Source of the DNA: Prochlorococcus marinus
GTDB taxonomy: Bacteria > Cyanobacteriota > Cyanobacteriia > PCC-6307 > Cyanobiaceae
Assembly (NCBI RefSeq): GCF_001180305.1
Contig: NZ_CVSX01000023.1
Span: 124,001-188,000, forward strand
Reading direction: 5' to 3'
Length of the DNA: 64,000 nt
Shown here piece by piece: positions 16,331 to 25,318 of the stretch. Position numbers and translations under genes: made by a program. The notes under the pieces were generated by a model. It was not told the DNA's origin. It searched no databases and worked only from the letters and a program-made list of their open reading frames with translations. How positions within the stretch are numbered: the first letter of the stretch is position 1; every line of letters begins with the position of its first letter.

Positions 16331-17997
16331 TGCTTAGGCCTCCATTTTCGCAAGAACCGATACCAATAAAAAATTGGGATGTAATAGTTATAGGTGCTGG
16401 AGCTGCAGGACTTATGACTTCCCTGGAATTACCAACAAATTTAAAAGTTCTTCTTTTAAATAGAAACACTAGCAAGGTATCTTCCAGTAGATGGGCTCAG
16501 GGAGGAATAGCATCTGTTATAAGACAAGATGATTCATTCGATCTTCATGCTGATGATACTTTAAAAGCAGGGGATGGACTATGTGATTTAAAGGCAGTAG
16601 AAATGCTGGTCAAGGAAGCTCCAGGTTGTGTGGAAAGATTGCAGAATTTAGGCATGATTTTTGATCAAAGTTCTAATCAATTAGCTACTACTTTAGAAGC
16701 AGCTCATTCTAGAAGAAGAGTTTTGCATGTAAAAGATCGTACTGGAAGAGCATTAGTGGAAGTCTTAGAAGATCATGTTGAAAATAAAACAAATATTCTT
16801 CACTGTAGGGGTGTAAGAGTCACTGAACTTCTTATTGAAAATGACGAATGTAAAGGAGTTCAGGTTCTTGACGGAGCTAATTTATATTGGATTCAATCGA
16901 GAGCTGTTGTTTTGGCTACGGGTGGAGGTGGCCATTTATTTACCAATACAACTAATCCTGCTCAATCCTCTGGAGAAGGAATAGCTTTAGCATGGAAAGC
17001 AGGAGCTGCTATTGAAGATTTAGAGTTTGTTCAATTTCATCCAACTGCTTTAAAATTTTATGGGGCACCTTGTTTCTTAATATCTGAAGCACTAAGAGGA
17101 GAAGGCGCTATCTTAGTCGATAAAAATGGCGAAAGCCCAGTTAAAAATCTAAAAAATCGTGATTTAGCTACTAGAGACCAGGTAAGTAGAGCAATTATGA
17201 AGAATATGAATGATAATAACGTTGATCATGTTGGCTTAGATCTTAGATATATTGACCCAGAAAAAATTGTAGAAAGATTTCCAACTATCTTAAGTAGATG
17301 TCAGGATTATGGTGTTAATCCCTTAAATGAGGTTATTCCTGTTGCTCCCGCAGCTCACTATTGGATGGGAGGTGTCAAAACTGACTTAAATGCATCTACT
17401 ACAAGAAAAGGATTATACGCTGTAGGAGAAGTTGCCTCCACTGGTGTTCATGGTGCTAATAGATTAGCAAGTAATTCGCTGATGGAATGCTTAGTTTTTG
17501 CGCGACAAATGTCTTCAATTGTTTTGAATGATTCTCCTAAATTAGTAAAATTTGAAAGATCATCTCAAGAGTTTGATACTCAAGATCCGAAAGAAGATCA
17601 AATTTCTAAAATTGCTGAAAAAATTGATGAACTAAGAAAACTATGTTGGTTAAATTTAGGCGTTTCTAGAAAAAAGGTAAATATGAGTAAATTTCTCAAT
17701 TTTATTCAAGACGATATCGATAAATTACATAAAAATGCTTTAATAAATAGTCTTGAAAAAATAAAATTAGATCAAAAAATTAAACTTAGTGAACCCAATA
17801 GGAGAGTATTGAATCTTTTACTTGATTTAAAAAATAGACAAATAACAACTATAACTTTATTGAAAGCTTGTCTATTTAGAGAAGAGAGTAGAGGAGGGCA
17901 CTATAGAGATGATTTTCCAGATAAAGATAAAAATTGGGAATGCCATACTAGACAACAGTTAGGTCAAAAAATTCAAAAAAGATTTATTAAAAATTAG
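16330..17997 (+). CDS. nadB: L-aspartate oxidase
   Basis: FAD enzyme oxidising L-aspartate to iminoaspartate, the first step of de novo NAD synthesis (partner NadA is not in the window). 555 residues, normal for the family. Dinucleotide motif VIVIGAGAAGLMT near residue 22, active-site signature SSRWAQGGIA, the QFHPTAL motif, SEALRGEGA, and the flavin-contacting HGANRLASNSLMECLVF near the C-terminal third. The C-terminal helical domain is present. Distinguished from succinate dehydrogenase flavoprotein by the lack of the covalent-FAD His context and by its stand-alone position. Start overlaps the DUF3120 stop; the end overlaps the convergent VKOR gene by 11 bp. Confidence 0.93.
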   Translation: MLRPPFSQEPIPIKNWDVIVIGAGAAGLMTSLELPTNLKVLLLNRNTSKVSSSRWAQGGIASVIRQDDSFDLHADDTLKAGDGLCDLKAVEMLVKEAPGCVERLQNLGMIFDQSSNQLATTLEAAHSRRRVLHVKDRTGRALVEVLEDHVENKTNILHCRGVRVTELLIENDECKGVQVLDGANLYWIQSRAVVLATGGGGHLFTNTTNPAQSSGEGIALAWKAGAAIEDLEFVQFHPTALKFYGAPCFLISEALRGEGAILVDKNGESPVKNLKNRDLATRDQVSRAIMKNMNDNNVDHVGLDLRYIDPEKIVERFPTILSRCQDYGVNPLNEVIPVAPAAHYWMGGVKTDLNASTTRKGLYAVGEVASTGVHGANRLASNSLMECLVFARQMSSIVLNDSPKLVKFERSSQEFDTQDPKEDQISKIAEKIDELRKLCWLNLGVSRKKVNMSKFLNFIQDDIDKLHKNALINSLEKIKLDQKIKLSEPNRRVLNLLLDLKNRQITTITLLKACLFREESRGGHYRDDFPDKDKNWECHTRQQLGQKIQKRFIKN

Positions 17998-18922
17998 AAT
18001 CTCCTCGATAGCTTGTCTTAATAGCCAATTCATTTAAGTCGCGCGTACCACTAATGATTTCTCCATTTATTTCCCAAGAAGGAAATCCACTTATTCCTTT
18101 CGTTTGGCAAAGCTCGTACTGATTATCTTTACCATCTTTAGCACATTCAACTACTTTTAATTCTTTAACTGCTTCTTTACCAAATAATTGTTTCTGATCG
18201 TGGCAATGCGGGCACCAATATGCACTATACATAACAATATTGTTTTCACTTAAAAATTTTGCAAATTTTACCTTCTGGGGAGAGCTTGAAGTGGTAATTA
18301 TTGGCGATACATTTTCAGTTGGGCTTGCAACATCAATAGCATTAGAGGGGTCAACGTTTGTTGACCAAATTAGGCCACCCAGCAGGACACTAATGGCTAC
18401 AATGAAACCTCTAAAAATCATAGGTTCTCTACTTTCAAATTTTGCTCCAATCATAGAAATTATAAATATAGAAAACGATAAAATTGCTGAAAGTATACAA
18501 AAAAAGCAATATGCTTGAATCTTAAAAAACATTATATTGATTAATAAAAAGCTAAATGTTGATGAAGCACAAGATATTAGGAATACTAACCACCATAAAA
18601 ACTTATTTAGTTTTTCTTTTGGGGAAATTAAATTTAGCGCGAGTATTATTGTGATAACTAATATTGATAAGTACGTTATAAATCCAGCTAATGAGAGAGG
18701 TATATTAACTTGATTATTTTCAAATAAAGTACCCCAAGGACTATTTAAAACTGTTTCGCAACCATTTTGTATCCCTGGGCATGAAAGCGAAGTAAATAAT
18801 CCCCAGTTTTTTAGAGTAATCGAACCTGTGTCAACTATGCCTATAGTGCTAAGAATTGCGATTATGATTTTTGGCCATTTCAAATCTTTTTTATTTCTTC
18901 TGTTTAAAGTCTTAAGGGCCAT
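17987..18922 (-). CDS. VKOR-thioredoxin fusion, disulphide-forming membrane enzyme
   Basis: 311-residue bacterial vitamin K epoxide reductase homologue. The N-terminal VKOR domain has about five membrane spans with the loop cysteines CPGIQNGCETVL and the quinone-proximal CFFC motif. A linker rich in Ser/Pro follows, then a C-terminal periplasmic thioredoxin-like domain with the active site WCPHCHDQK. It oxidises secreted proteins and passes electrons to plastoquinone, serving the DsbA/DsbB role; the cyanobacterial and plant (LTO1) versions are needed for photosystem assembly (family knowledge). All redox cysteines appear intact. Convergent with nadB. Confidence 0.92.
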   Translation of the reverse strand: MALKTLNRRNKKDLKWPKIIIAILSTIGIVDTGSITLKNWGLFTSLSCPGIQNGCETVLNSPWGTLFENNQVNIPLSLAGFITYLSILVITIILALNLISPKEKLNKFLWWLVFLISCASSTFSFLLINIMFFKIQAYCFFCILSAILSFSIFIISMIGAKFESREPMIFRGFIVAISVLLGGLIWSTNVDPSNAIDVASPTENVSPIITTSSSPQKVKFAKFLSENNIVMYSAYWCPHCHDQKQLFGKEAVKELKVVECAKDGKDNQYELCQTKGISGFPSWEINGEIISGTRDLNELAIKTSYRGDSNF

Positions 18923-19029
18923 ACAAAATGAAAGTTTGTTATTTACATTATCTATCCTAATATTATCTTGGCATGAGAAGTTATATTAAGAAATGCTCTT
19001 TAAATCTTTTAATTCTAATTTTTTAAGTT

Positions 19030-20394
19030 GTGAAACAAAATAGTATCAATGTAAAAGAAAAAAAACTATCTAAGATTGCATTCAGTCATGTTGGTTGCGA
19101 GAAAAATCTTGTAGATACTGAACATATGCAAGGTTTATTAGATAAAGAGGGTTATGAAGTTGAAGGCAATGTAAATGATGCAAATGTTGTTGTTGTAAAT
19201 ACTTGCAGTTTTATTGAGACAGCTAGAGAAGAATCTATTAGAAAGATCCTAGAATATACAAATCAAGGCAAGGAAGTAATAGTTGCAGGATGTATGGCTC
19301 AGCATTTTAAAGATGAACTTCTAAAAGAAATCCCTGAAATAAAAGGCTTGGTTGGGACAGGAGATTATCAAAAGATAGCCAGGGTATTAGAAAGAGTAGA
19401 AAAAGGAGAAATCGTAAATGAAGTTTCAAAAATACCTGAATTTATTGCAGATGAGGAAATGCCTCGTTTTGTAGATAAAAACAAATTTGTTGCTTATCTT
19501 CGTATTGCTGAAGGTTGTAACTATAGTTGTGCTTTTTGTATTATTCCTAAGTTGAGAGGTCCTCAAAGAAGTAGAACAATAGAATCTATAGTTTCAGAAG
19601 CCAAAAGTCTTGCGAAGCAGGGGATACAAGAAATCATATTAATTAGTCAAATAACAACTAATTATGGTCAAGATATTTATGGAAAACCATCATTAGCCAA
19701 ACTTTTGAATGAGCTTTCTAAAGTTCAAATTCCTTGGATCAGGATACATTATGCTTATCCAACGGGTTTAACTGATGAAGTTATTAGAGCTTTCAAACAT
19801 TCAAAGAATATTGTGCCTTACTTTGATTTACCACTTCAGCATAGTCATCCAGATGTTTTGAGGAGCATGAATAGACCTTGGCAAGCTTCCTTGAATGAAT
19901 CAATTTTGGAAAAAATTAGAAAAGAAATTCCATCTGCTGTATTAAGAACTAGTCTCATTGTCGGTTTCCCAGGAGAAAAAAAAGAACATTTTGAACATCT
20001 TCTGGAATTTTTATATAGGCACAAATTTGATCATGTAGGAGTGTTTATTTTTTCTCCTGAGGAAGGAACTGCAGCTTTTGATTTGCCAAATAGAGTATTC
20101 CCAGAGGTCGCAGAGGCAAGAAAAGATAATATTATTTCAGTTCAACAAAATATCTCTAAACATAAAAATCAGGCATATGTTGGCTCAAAAATGAAAGTTT
20201 TGGTAGAAAAAATATCAGATAATAACGAATTAATAGGTCGGTCTTACAATTTCGCTCCTGAAATTGACGGAAATGTGACTTTATCTATTAATACTAAAAA
20301 TGACTCAGAAAATTATATTGGTAAATTTGTTGAAGCAAATATTTCTTTTGCGGATGAATATGATTTGTATGGAGAGATTATTAAAATTTTGTAG
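19030..20394 (+). CDS. rimO: Ribosomal protein S12 methylthiotransferase RimO
   Basis: 454-residue radical SAM methylthiotransferase that modifies an Asp of ribosomal protein uS12. GTG start. N-terminal UPF0004 domain with three cluster cysteines: Cys in [13 protein letters not shown], in [14 protein letters not shown] and in VAGCMAQ. The radical SAM motif CNYSCAFC follows, with the [12 protein letters not shown] signature, and the C-terminal TRAM domain (residues about 385-454). GCEKNLVD plus VNTCSFI is the RimO type rather than MiaB. It stands alone on the plus strand between the divergent VKOR gene and the convergent petL. Confidence 0.93.
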   Translation: MKQNSINVKEKKLSKIAFSHVGCEKNLVDTEHMQGLLDKEGYEVEGNVNDANVVVVNTCSFIETAREESIRKILEYTNQGKEVIVAGCMAQHFKDELLKEIPEIKGLVGTGDYQKIARVLERVEKGEIVNEVSKIPEFIADEEMPRFVDKNKFVAYLRIAEGCNYSCAFCIIPKLRGPQRSRTIESIVSEAKSLAKQGIQEIILISQITTNYGQDIYGKPSLAKLLNELSKVQIPWIRIHYAYPTGLTDEVIRAFKHSKNIVPYFDLPLQHSHPDVLRSMNRPWQASLNESILEKIRKEIPSAVLRTSLIVGFPGEKKEHFEHLLEFLYRHKFDHVGVFIFSPEEGTAAFDLPNRVFPEVAEARKDNIISVQQNISKHKNQAYVGSKMKVLVEKISDNNELIGRSYNFAPEIDGNVTLSINTKNDSENYIGKFVEANISFADEYDLYGEIIKIL

Positions 20395-20397
20395 TTT

Positions 20398-20490
20398 TTA
20401 AATTAATTTAACTGCTCTTAAAAGCTTATCTAAAGCGAAAGCGGCTCCAAAACCAAAACCAATAAATGCAATATAGAAAATGATGTTCAT
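20398..20490 (-). CDS. petL: Cytochrome b6f subunit PetL (30 residues)
   Basis: A 30-residue frame, ATG at 20490 and TAA at 20398-20400, encodes a single membrane helix (IIFYIAFIGFGFGAAFAL) ending in LLRAVKLI. Cyanobacterial PetL proteins are 31-32 residue single-span subunits that end in a similar R/K-x-x-KLI motif, and the hydrophobic FYIxFIGxxFGxA pattern also fits. PetL stabilises the cytochrome b6f dimer at its periphery. It starts just after the 3' end of rimO on the opposite strand, with a 3-bp gap. Alternative: another small photosynthetic membrane protein. The frame was read by hand and is free of errors in this stretch. Confidence 0.7.
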   Translation of the reverse strand: MNIIFYIAFIGFGFGAAFALDKLLRAVKLI

Positions 20491-20554
20491 TAATTTTTTT
20501 ATTTTTATTTAATTTAACATTAGATGAAAAGATTAGATTTTTTCGTTTAATTTC

Positions 20555-20941
20555 TTAATCTTGGATATATGGTAATTTTTTGTATAAACATTCTTCTGCT
20601 TTTTGTAGTTCCCGGCCTAAATATAGAGCATGATCGAATCTGGTTATTAAATCATTTCTTTCTTCAGTAATTAATATTCCAAGTTGTTTAGCACTAATAC
20701 CTTTAAAAACTTCATTACTAACTCTTTTATTTTGAGAGTCGCATTTAATTGGTTCATTTGTTTCTGGGTCAAGAGCATAGCCTTCTTCATCGATGTTATT
20801 TAAAAAGTGCTCTAAAATTATTTTATTTTCTGCTAAATCTACTTTTATAATAAAATAACCGTTTGGATCTAAATCTATATATCGGTTGGATAGATTATTA
20901 TCAATCTTTATTTTTTCATCTAAACTTTTACTAGAATCCAT
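20555..20941 (-). CDS. DUF4346-family protein
   Basis: 128-residue soluble protein. The start of its core, YIDLDPNGYFIIKVDLAENKI, followed by LEHFLNN and a C-terminal DHALYLGRELQKAEECL helix, matches DUF4346. That domain is found as a small stand-alone protein in marine picocyanobacteria and at the C-terminus of pterin-binding (dihydropteroate-synthase-like) proteins in other cyanobacteria. I state this from memory. No signal peptide. It is separated by 60 bp from the DUF482 gene upstream on the same strand. Function unknown; a tie to pterin-linked proteins is notable because a PTPS gene lies 2 kb upstream. Confidence 0.6.
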   Translation of the reverse strand: MDSSKSLDEKIKIDNNLSNRYIDLDPNGYFIIKVDLAENKIILEHFLNNIDEEGYALDPETNEPIKCDSQNKRVSNEVFKGISAKQLGILITEERNDLITRFDHALYLGRELQKAEECLYKKLPYIQD

Positions 20942-21001
20942 TATGAGAAGTTAATAAAAACTATATTACTAATATAATCTTTAGAAAAGCCAATTAATTT
21001 T

Positions 21002-22156
21002 TTATTTAAAGGGTATAGTATTATTCTCAAATTCAATTTCCTTCTCGGTTTGTTTATTAACTTCATTTAGCCAAGGATAAATTATATTTTCCATATTTTT
21101 GTCAAACCACTTATGCAAGCTACTGGTGCTTTTTGCAAAAAACCCTCTCCGCCTTTTATGTTTACCACCCGCTCCAGGATCAAAAAAATGGATACTATTT
21201 TTTATTGCCCATTCAATTGGCTGGTAGTAGCATAATTCAAAATGTAAATTAGATATGTCTTCTTGACTACCCCAATATCTACCCCATAAGTTGTTTTTAT
21301 TTTTAACGCACATCGACATAGCAAAAATATCACTTGAATCATTTTTTGATGCGCTAAAAAGTAAAATATTTTTTTTATTAGCAACAATTTTTTCGAAAAA
21401 TGTAGATGTTAGATATTTACTTCCCCAAACTCCCCACCTAGAACAATGCTGTTCATAAAAATTATGCATTTTTTTGAGGATTTCTTGGTTGATATCATCT
21501 TCATTAAAAATTTCTACTTTTACACCTTGTTTATTAATTGATTTCCTTTCTTTTTTGATGTTTTTTCTTTGATTAGAGTTAAATCTGCAAAGAAAATCAT
21601 CAAACGTCTTTTCTCCATTACTCCTCCATTCACTGCTGGAATTTATCCATTTATGGTATCCCAAAGATTTAAGATGGTTGCCCCAGCTTTCGTCAATATA
21701 TAAAAAATTACAACTTAAAATTTTGTTTGTAATCGCAAAGCTTTCGATATGGCTTATGAGTAAATTTGTAATTTCTTTCTTATCTTCATTTTTTTTATAA
21801 AGAAATTGATATCCATTTACGGGACTATAAGGACTCATGCCAATTAATTTAGGGTAATAATTTAAATTCAGCTCTTGAGCCAATCTTGCAAATGATTGAT
21901 CAAAAATGAATTCTCCATAGCTATGATTTTTTAAAAAAAGTGGAGCAATTCCTAATATTTCTTCATTTTTATAAGCAACAAAATATAGAGGTTGCCAACC
22001 AGTTTCCCTTGAGACACTTTTTGATATTTCAAGGTTTTTAAGCCAAGTCCATTCATAGAATGGATTATTGATTTCATTGGTTAATTCATTCCATATCTCC
22101 TTGGAGATTTCCTTGATTGACAATTTGACTTCAACTTTATGTATTTTTTGGGTCAT
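21002..22156 (-). CDS. GNAT/FemAB-like DUF482 protein
   Basis: 384-residue protein. The C-terminal HFDPGAGGKHKRRRGFFAKS motif with conserved HKxxRGF, preceded by LHFELCYYQPIEWAI, identifies the DUF482 family of the FemAB/GNAT acyltransferase fold. The middle has RFNSNQRKNIKKERKSI, where these proteins carry a conserved R.N.R..iKkErr helix. Proposed as peptidoglycan-related acyltransferases, but no activity has been demonstrated as far as I know. It lies 17 bp downstream of the RibD-like reductase gene and is probably in the same transcript. Confidence 0.8.
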   Translation of the reverse strand: MTQKIHKVEVKLSIKEISKEIWNELTNEINNPFYEWTWLKNLEISKSVSRETGWQPLYFVAYKNEEILGIAPLFLKNHSYGEFIFDQSFARLAQELNLNYYPKLIGMSPYSPVNGYQFLYKKNEDKKEITNLLISHIESFAITNKILSCNFLYIDESWGNHLKSLGYHKWINSSSEWRSNGEKTFDDFLCRFNSNQRKNIKKERKSINKQGVKVEIFNEDDINQEILKKMHNFYEQHCSRWGVWGSKYLTSTFFEKIVANKKNILLFSASKNDSSDIFAMSMCVKNKNNLWGRYWGSQEDISNLHFELCYYQPIEWAIKNSIHFFDPGAGGKHKRRRGFFAKSTSSLHKWFDKNMENIIYPWLNEVNKQTEKEIEFENNTIPFK

Positions 22157-22173
22157 TTATTATTGAATCTATT

Positions 22174-22824
22174 TCAAATTTTTTTGTAATGAATATGGAT
22201 TTCATTATTCATTAAATTTTTAATTGATTTTATTTCCCATAGTCTTTTGAGATTTAAAATCTCATTTGTTTCTTCTGGAGGGATCCATGTATATTTACCT
22301 CCAATAATTTGTGGAATTATTGTAATTTTTATATCTGTTATTAGATCCTCTTTTATAAATGAATTTATAAGTTTTGCACCTCCTAAAAGAGCTAGATCAT
22401 TTATCCCTTGTTTTTTAAGTGAAATTAAAGTTTTACTCCATGAATCTTCGAAAAAGAGTTGTTTCTCGAACTCATTTTTCGATGAATTATCCACTTTACT
22501 TGAGCTTATTAGCCATCTTTTAATTGGTTGACGAAAGTATTCCCAATTACTGTTAAATTTTTTGCTATTTGAAGCAACTATAGAAATTGGTTGTTTTTGT
22601 GATATTGTTACTTCGTTATTATCATTGAGATGTTTAATTAGGTAAGTTGATTGATGAGCTATTAAAGTACCTAAACCAAAAATGGTGGCGTCAACCATTG
22701 ATAAGTGTTGATTCAACATTTTTTTATCTTTTTCGCTTCCAAGATGCGATTCTCCACCTCCAGGAAATGCAATTCTCCCATCAAGACTAGATGCTATAAC
22801 AATTATTACTCTTGGGATACTCAA
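22174..22824 (-). CDS. RibD C-terminal-like (pyrimidine/pteridine) reductase
   Basis: 216-residue soluble NADPH-dependent reductase of the RibD C-terminal/DHFR-like fold. Motifs visible: VIIVIASSLDGRIAFPGGGESHLGS at the N-terminus, then DATIFGLGTLIAHQSTY, and GGAKLINSFIKEDLITDIKITIIPQIIGG, which form the NADPH-binding and substrate loops. There is no deaminase domain, so it is not a complete RibD. The start overlaps the PTPS-gene stop (ATGA). Coupling to PTPS suggests a step in pterin metabolism, for example a dihydropteridine reductase-like role; the alternative is the riboflavin pathway. The pairing is seen; the pathway is inference. Confidence 0.75.
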   Translation of the reverse strand: MSIPRVIIVIASSLDGRIAFPGGGESHLGSEKDKKMLNQHLSMVDATIFGLGTLIAHQSTYLIKHLNDNNEVTISQKQPISIVASNSKKFNSNWEYFRQPIKRWLISSSKVDNSSKNEFEKQLFFEDSWSKTLISLKKQGINDLALLGGAKLINSFIKEDLITDIKITIIPQIIGGKYTWIPPEETNEILNLKRLWEIKSIKNLMNNEIHIHYKKI

Positions 22825-23747
22825 GTTTGTGAGACTAAACTATTTTCAAGTTTCAATTTCAATGAATTGGTTAGCTTTTGATCAACATAAATTTCTGCAG
22901 CATTATTTGGGCTCTCTTGAAGTCTTATTTTGTGTAAAGTTGCACCAAGTTCATGTATTGGATTTTTAAGAATATCAGAAATATATAAAGCTATATTTTC
23001 AGCAGTTGGAACACAATTCTGGAAAAATTCGATGTCTTTATTTAGAAAAGTATGATCTAGTTGTTCAACAACTAAATCATTAATTATCTCCTGGAGAGCA
23101 GATAAGTCGCAAACCATTCCAGTTCTTTTATCAATGTCTCCTTTTACAGTTATATCGACAAGATAATTATGACCATGTCCATTAACTCTGGCACATTTCC
23201 CATAGATTTTTTTATTTTCATCAAAGGAAATCTCTGCTTTTGCAAGTCTATGAGCGGCTGCAAAATGAGTTTGTACAGTTAAAAATGCTTCCATGTTTTT
23301 TCCAAAATAATCTGCCCATAAATTTGGGTTTTCATAAAGCCTTAGACTTGTAAGAGGTAAATCATCCTTTAGACGACTCCAAATAACCTTTACTAATGCT
23401 TCAGTTGTTGGAAGTATACCTTCTTGATTATTAACATTAAATTCAGGCCAGACATCATTTAAAAAACGAAAATCTAATTGTCCAGTAACCTTATCTTTAA
23501 TAGAGTGTTTTACATCAGAGAGATTAAGTACCATTCCATCAGAGTCTAGTTCTCCACCCATTGAAACAATAAGTTCATAATTATGACCATGACCTGGTGC
23601 AATACTGCAATTTCCAAAAAGAGATAAATTTTCTTCTGGGGTTTTTTCAGGAAGCCAATAACGATGACTAGAACTAAAGCAGGCACGTCGAGTTATGACG
23701 CATTCACGTCCTCTTCCATGTAATGGTTTGGATTGTGTAGAAGTCAT
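22821..23747 (-). CDS. Tandem 6-pyruvoyl-tetrahydropterin synthase/QueD-like protein
   Basis: 308 residues, twice the usual length, made of two PTPS domains. Domain 1 (about 18-145) has zinc ligands His28, His53 and His55, Cys47 and the C-terminal substrate-binding Glu in RLYENPN. Domain 2 (about 158-300) has His166, His191 and His193, Cys185 and RLQESPNN. The catalytic LDH motif is intact in domain 2 (Asp231-His232) but reads LDF in domain 1 (Asp92-Phe93), so one active site may be impaired. PTPS/QueD convert dihydroneopterin triphosphate to tetrahydropterin, or to carboxy-tetrahydropterin on the way to queuosine. Cyanobacteria use pterin glycosides, so either role is possible. The RibD-like gene overlaps its stop. 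Confidence 0.87.
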   Translation of the reverse strand: MTSTQSKPLHGRGRECVITRRACFSSSHRYWLPEKTPEENLSLFGNCSIAPGHGHNYELIVSMGGELDSDGMVLNLSDVKHSIKDKVTGQLDFRFLNDVWPEFNVNNQEGILPTTEALVKVIWSRLKDDLPLTSLRLYENPNLWADYFGKNMEAFLTVQTHFAAAHRLAKAEISFDENKKIYGKCARVNGHGHNYLVDITVKGDIDKRTGMVCDLSALQEIINDLVVEQLDHTFLNKDIEFFQNCVPTAENIALYISDILKNPIHELGATLHKIRLQESPNNAAEIYVDQKLTNSLKLKLENSLVSQT

Positions 23748-23797
23748 AACTTTCTGCGATAATACTATCTTAAGGTTTTAAATACGCTTTTGTCTTT

Positions 23798-24355
23798 ATG
23801 GAACAAACCATTATTAAAAAAACAGTTAATGCTTTAAAGGGCAGAAGCATATTTTTAATAGGAATGATGGGTTCTGGTAAGTCACAAACCGGTTTGAAGC
23901 TGGCTGAATTATTGAATTATAAATATATTGATTTAGATTCGTTAATAGAGAAGTTGGCAAAAAAATCTATCAATCAAATTTTTAATGATGAAGGAGAAAA
24001 TAATTTCCGTGAATTAGAAGCAAGCTGCCTTAAAGAAACTATCAAAATTCCTTCATTAGTAATCTCTACTGGGGGAGGAATAGTTACCAAATCGGAAAAC
24101 TGGGGAATCTTAAGGCAGGGAATAATTGCTTGGATAGATCTCGACAAAGATATAGCAATTGAAAGATTGAAAAATGAAATTGAAAATAGACCACTTCTTC
24201 AGGGAAAGAATCTAAATGATTTGTATATGAGCATTTTTCAATCTAGAGAAAATCTGTATTCTCAAGCAGATTTAAGAATTCAAGTAAAAAGGGAAAATAT
24301 CGAAGAAGTCGCTATGAAAATAATTAATGCAATTCATAAAGAAATAATTAGTTAA
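23798..24355 (+). CDS. aroK: Shikimate kinase
   Basis: 185-residue kinase phosphorylating shikimate at the 3-hydroxyl, the fifth step of the chorismate pathway. Walker A GMMGSGKSQTG near residue 23, the shikimate-binding YIDLDSLIE with Asp, FRELEASCL, and the GGGIVTKSENW loop near residue 88. The C-terminal LID region contains ENRPLLQGKN with the conserved RPLL. The N-terminus has an extra helix (IIKKTVNALKGRS). It is divergent from the PTPS gene, and the end overlaps the convergent CRR7-like gene by 4 bp. Confidence 0.93.
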   Translation: MEQTIIKKTVNALKGRSIFLIGMMGSGKSQTGLKLAELLNYKYIDLDSLIEKLAKKSINQIFNDEGENNFRELEASCLKETIKIPSLVISTGGGIVTKSENWGILRQGIIAWIDLDKDIAIERLKNEIENRPLLQGKNLNDLYMSIFQSRENLYSQADLRIQVKRENIEEVAMKIINAIHKEIIS

Positions 24356-24609
24356 TCTGGTTCAATTCTTACTGCAAACCATTTGATAACGTATCCTAAT
24401 TTTATTTCTAATTCATAAGTGCTTTCTAATAATTCTTCAAAAAATTCCTGACCAGGATCTTCTATATTTTGATATATTGTTTGTGTTTCTGTCTTACTGA
24501 GCCAATTCTTCAACCATAAAATTGCTTCTTGCTTTGATACAATTTTTTCTTTTGAATCTGGCTCTAATAATACATAATGATCTGATGCTCTTATTAGTGG
24601 ATTTGACAT
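24352..24609 (-). CDS. CRR7-like protein (NDH-1 complex factor)
   Basis: 85-residue soluble protein. HYVLLEPDSKE followed by ILWLKNWL and the C-terminal pair YELEIKLGYVIKWFAVRIEPD read like the CHLORORESPIRATORY REDUCTION 7 family. Its plant member is required for accumulation of the chloroplast NDH complex. The match is from memory of the family pattern (VLLEP...W..WL...ELE.G...qWyaVRlE). NDH genes elsewhere in the window (ndhO, ndhM, ndhF, ndhD) make it plausible. It starts one base before the next gene on the opposite strand. Confidence 0.65.
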   Translation of the reverse strand: MSNPLIRASDHYVLLEPDSKEKIVSKQEAILWLKNWLSKTETQTIYQNIEDPGQEFFEELLESTYELEIKLGYVIKWFAVRIEPD

Positions 24610-24610
24610 A

Positions 24611-25318
24611 ATGAAGATTCTTTTTGGATTAATTCTTTGCTTGATTTTTCAAGGAATTTTTTTAGAAAGTTCTTTTGCTTTTGTAGATTCTAACGTACGA
24701 GAGTTTTTGGAAAATCGTGTAAATCAATGGCCAGAATTATATTTACCAAATTTTAAATTGTCGGATACTTCTGAGGATTTAATTTATCCTAAATGGTTCG
24801 AGGGGAATTGGCTTGTTACTTCTCAAGATATAATTAATGATTCAGAAGAGCCAGTTATTTATAAAGTAAATTTCTTTAAGAATGATTCAGATTTAGTTGT
24901 CGGCAATCGTGCAAAAAATTCTGAATCTATTGGAAAAGCAATATTTGGTGATACCTTAATAAAGGTTGTAAATGATCCTCAATCTATTAATAATCAAATT
25001 ACTTATTTAAAAGATGATTTTTATATCGATTCAAGAATTACAGGGAGAAATCAGATTCAAGATGATGATATTTTTTTCGCAGATGAGCTGGTTATACAAA
25101 CTGCACATAAGCCAGGCGCTTCACGGATTAATCAGGTAGAGACCATTAGTAAATTTCAAAAATGTTCCGAAGAAATATTTGAAGATGATAATTTAATCAA
25201 ACCATCAATATGTGGAGTGCAATATGTTGCTTCTTATGGTTCAAAAGTTGGTGATCCTTCTATTCATGCTATAAAAACAAACAAATATAAATTGACATTT
25301 GAATTTATTGAGAGTTAG
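24611..25318 (+). CDS. Exported/lumenal protein of the DUF6816 type
   Basis: 235 residues with an N-terminal signal peptide (KILFGLILCLIFQGIFLESSFAF). The mature part starts DSNVREFLENRVNQWPELYLPNF, then contains LIYPKWFEGNWLVTSQDI. The YPxWfxGxW motif is found in cyanobacterial lumenal proteins and in plant thylakoid homologues; I recall the family as DUF6816. The rest is predicted beta-rich, lipocalin-like in size. Function unknown. Its start lies one base after the CRR7-like start on the other strand, so the two share a very tight divergent promoter, and its end overlaps the convergent GST gene by 14 bp. Confidence 0.65.
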   Translation: MKILFGLILCLIFQGIFLESSFAFVDSNVREFLENRVNQWPELYLPNFKLSDTSEDLIYPKWFEGNWLVTSQDIINDSEEPVIYKVNFFKNDSDLVVGNRAKNSESIGKAIFGDTLIKVVNDPQSINNQITYLKDDFYIDSRITGRNQIQDDDIFFADELVIQTAHKPGASRINQVETISKFQKCSEEIFEDDNLIKPSICGVQYVASYGSKVGDPSIHAIKTNKYKLTFEFIES

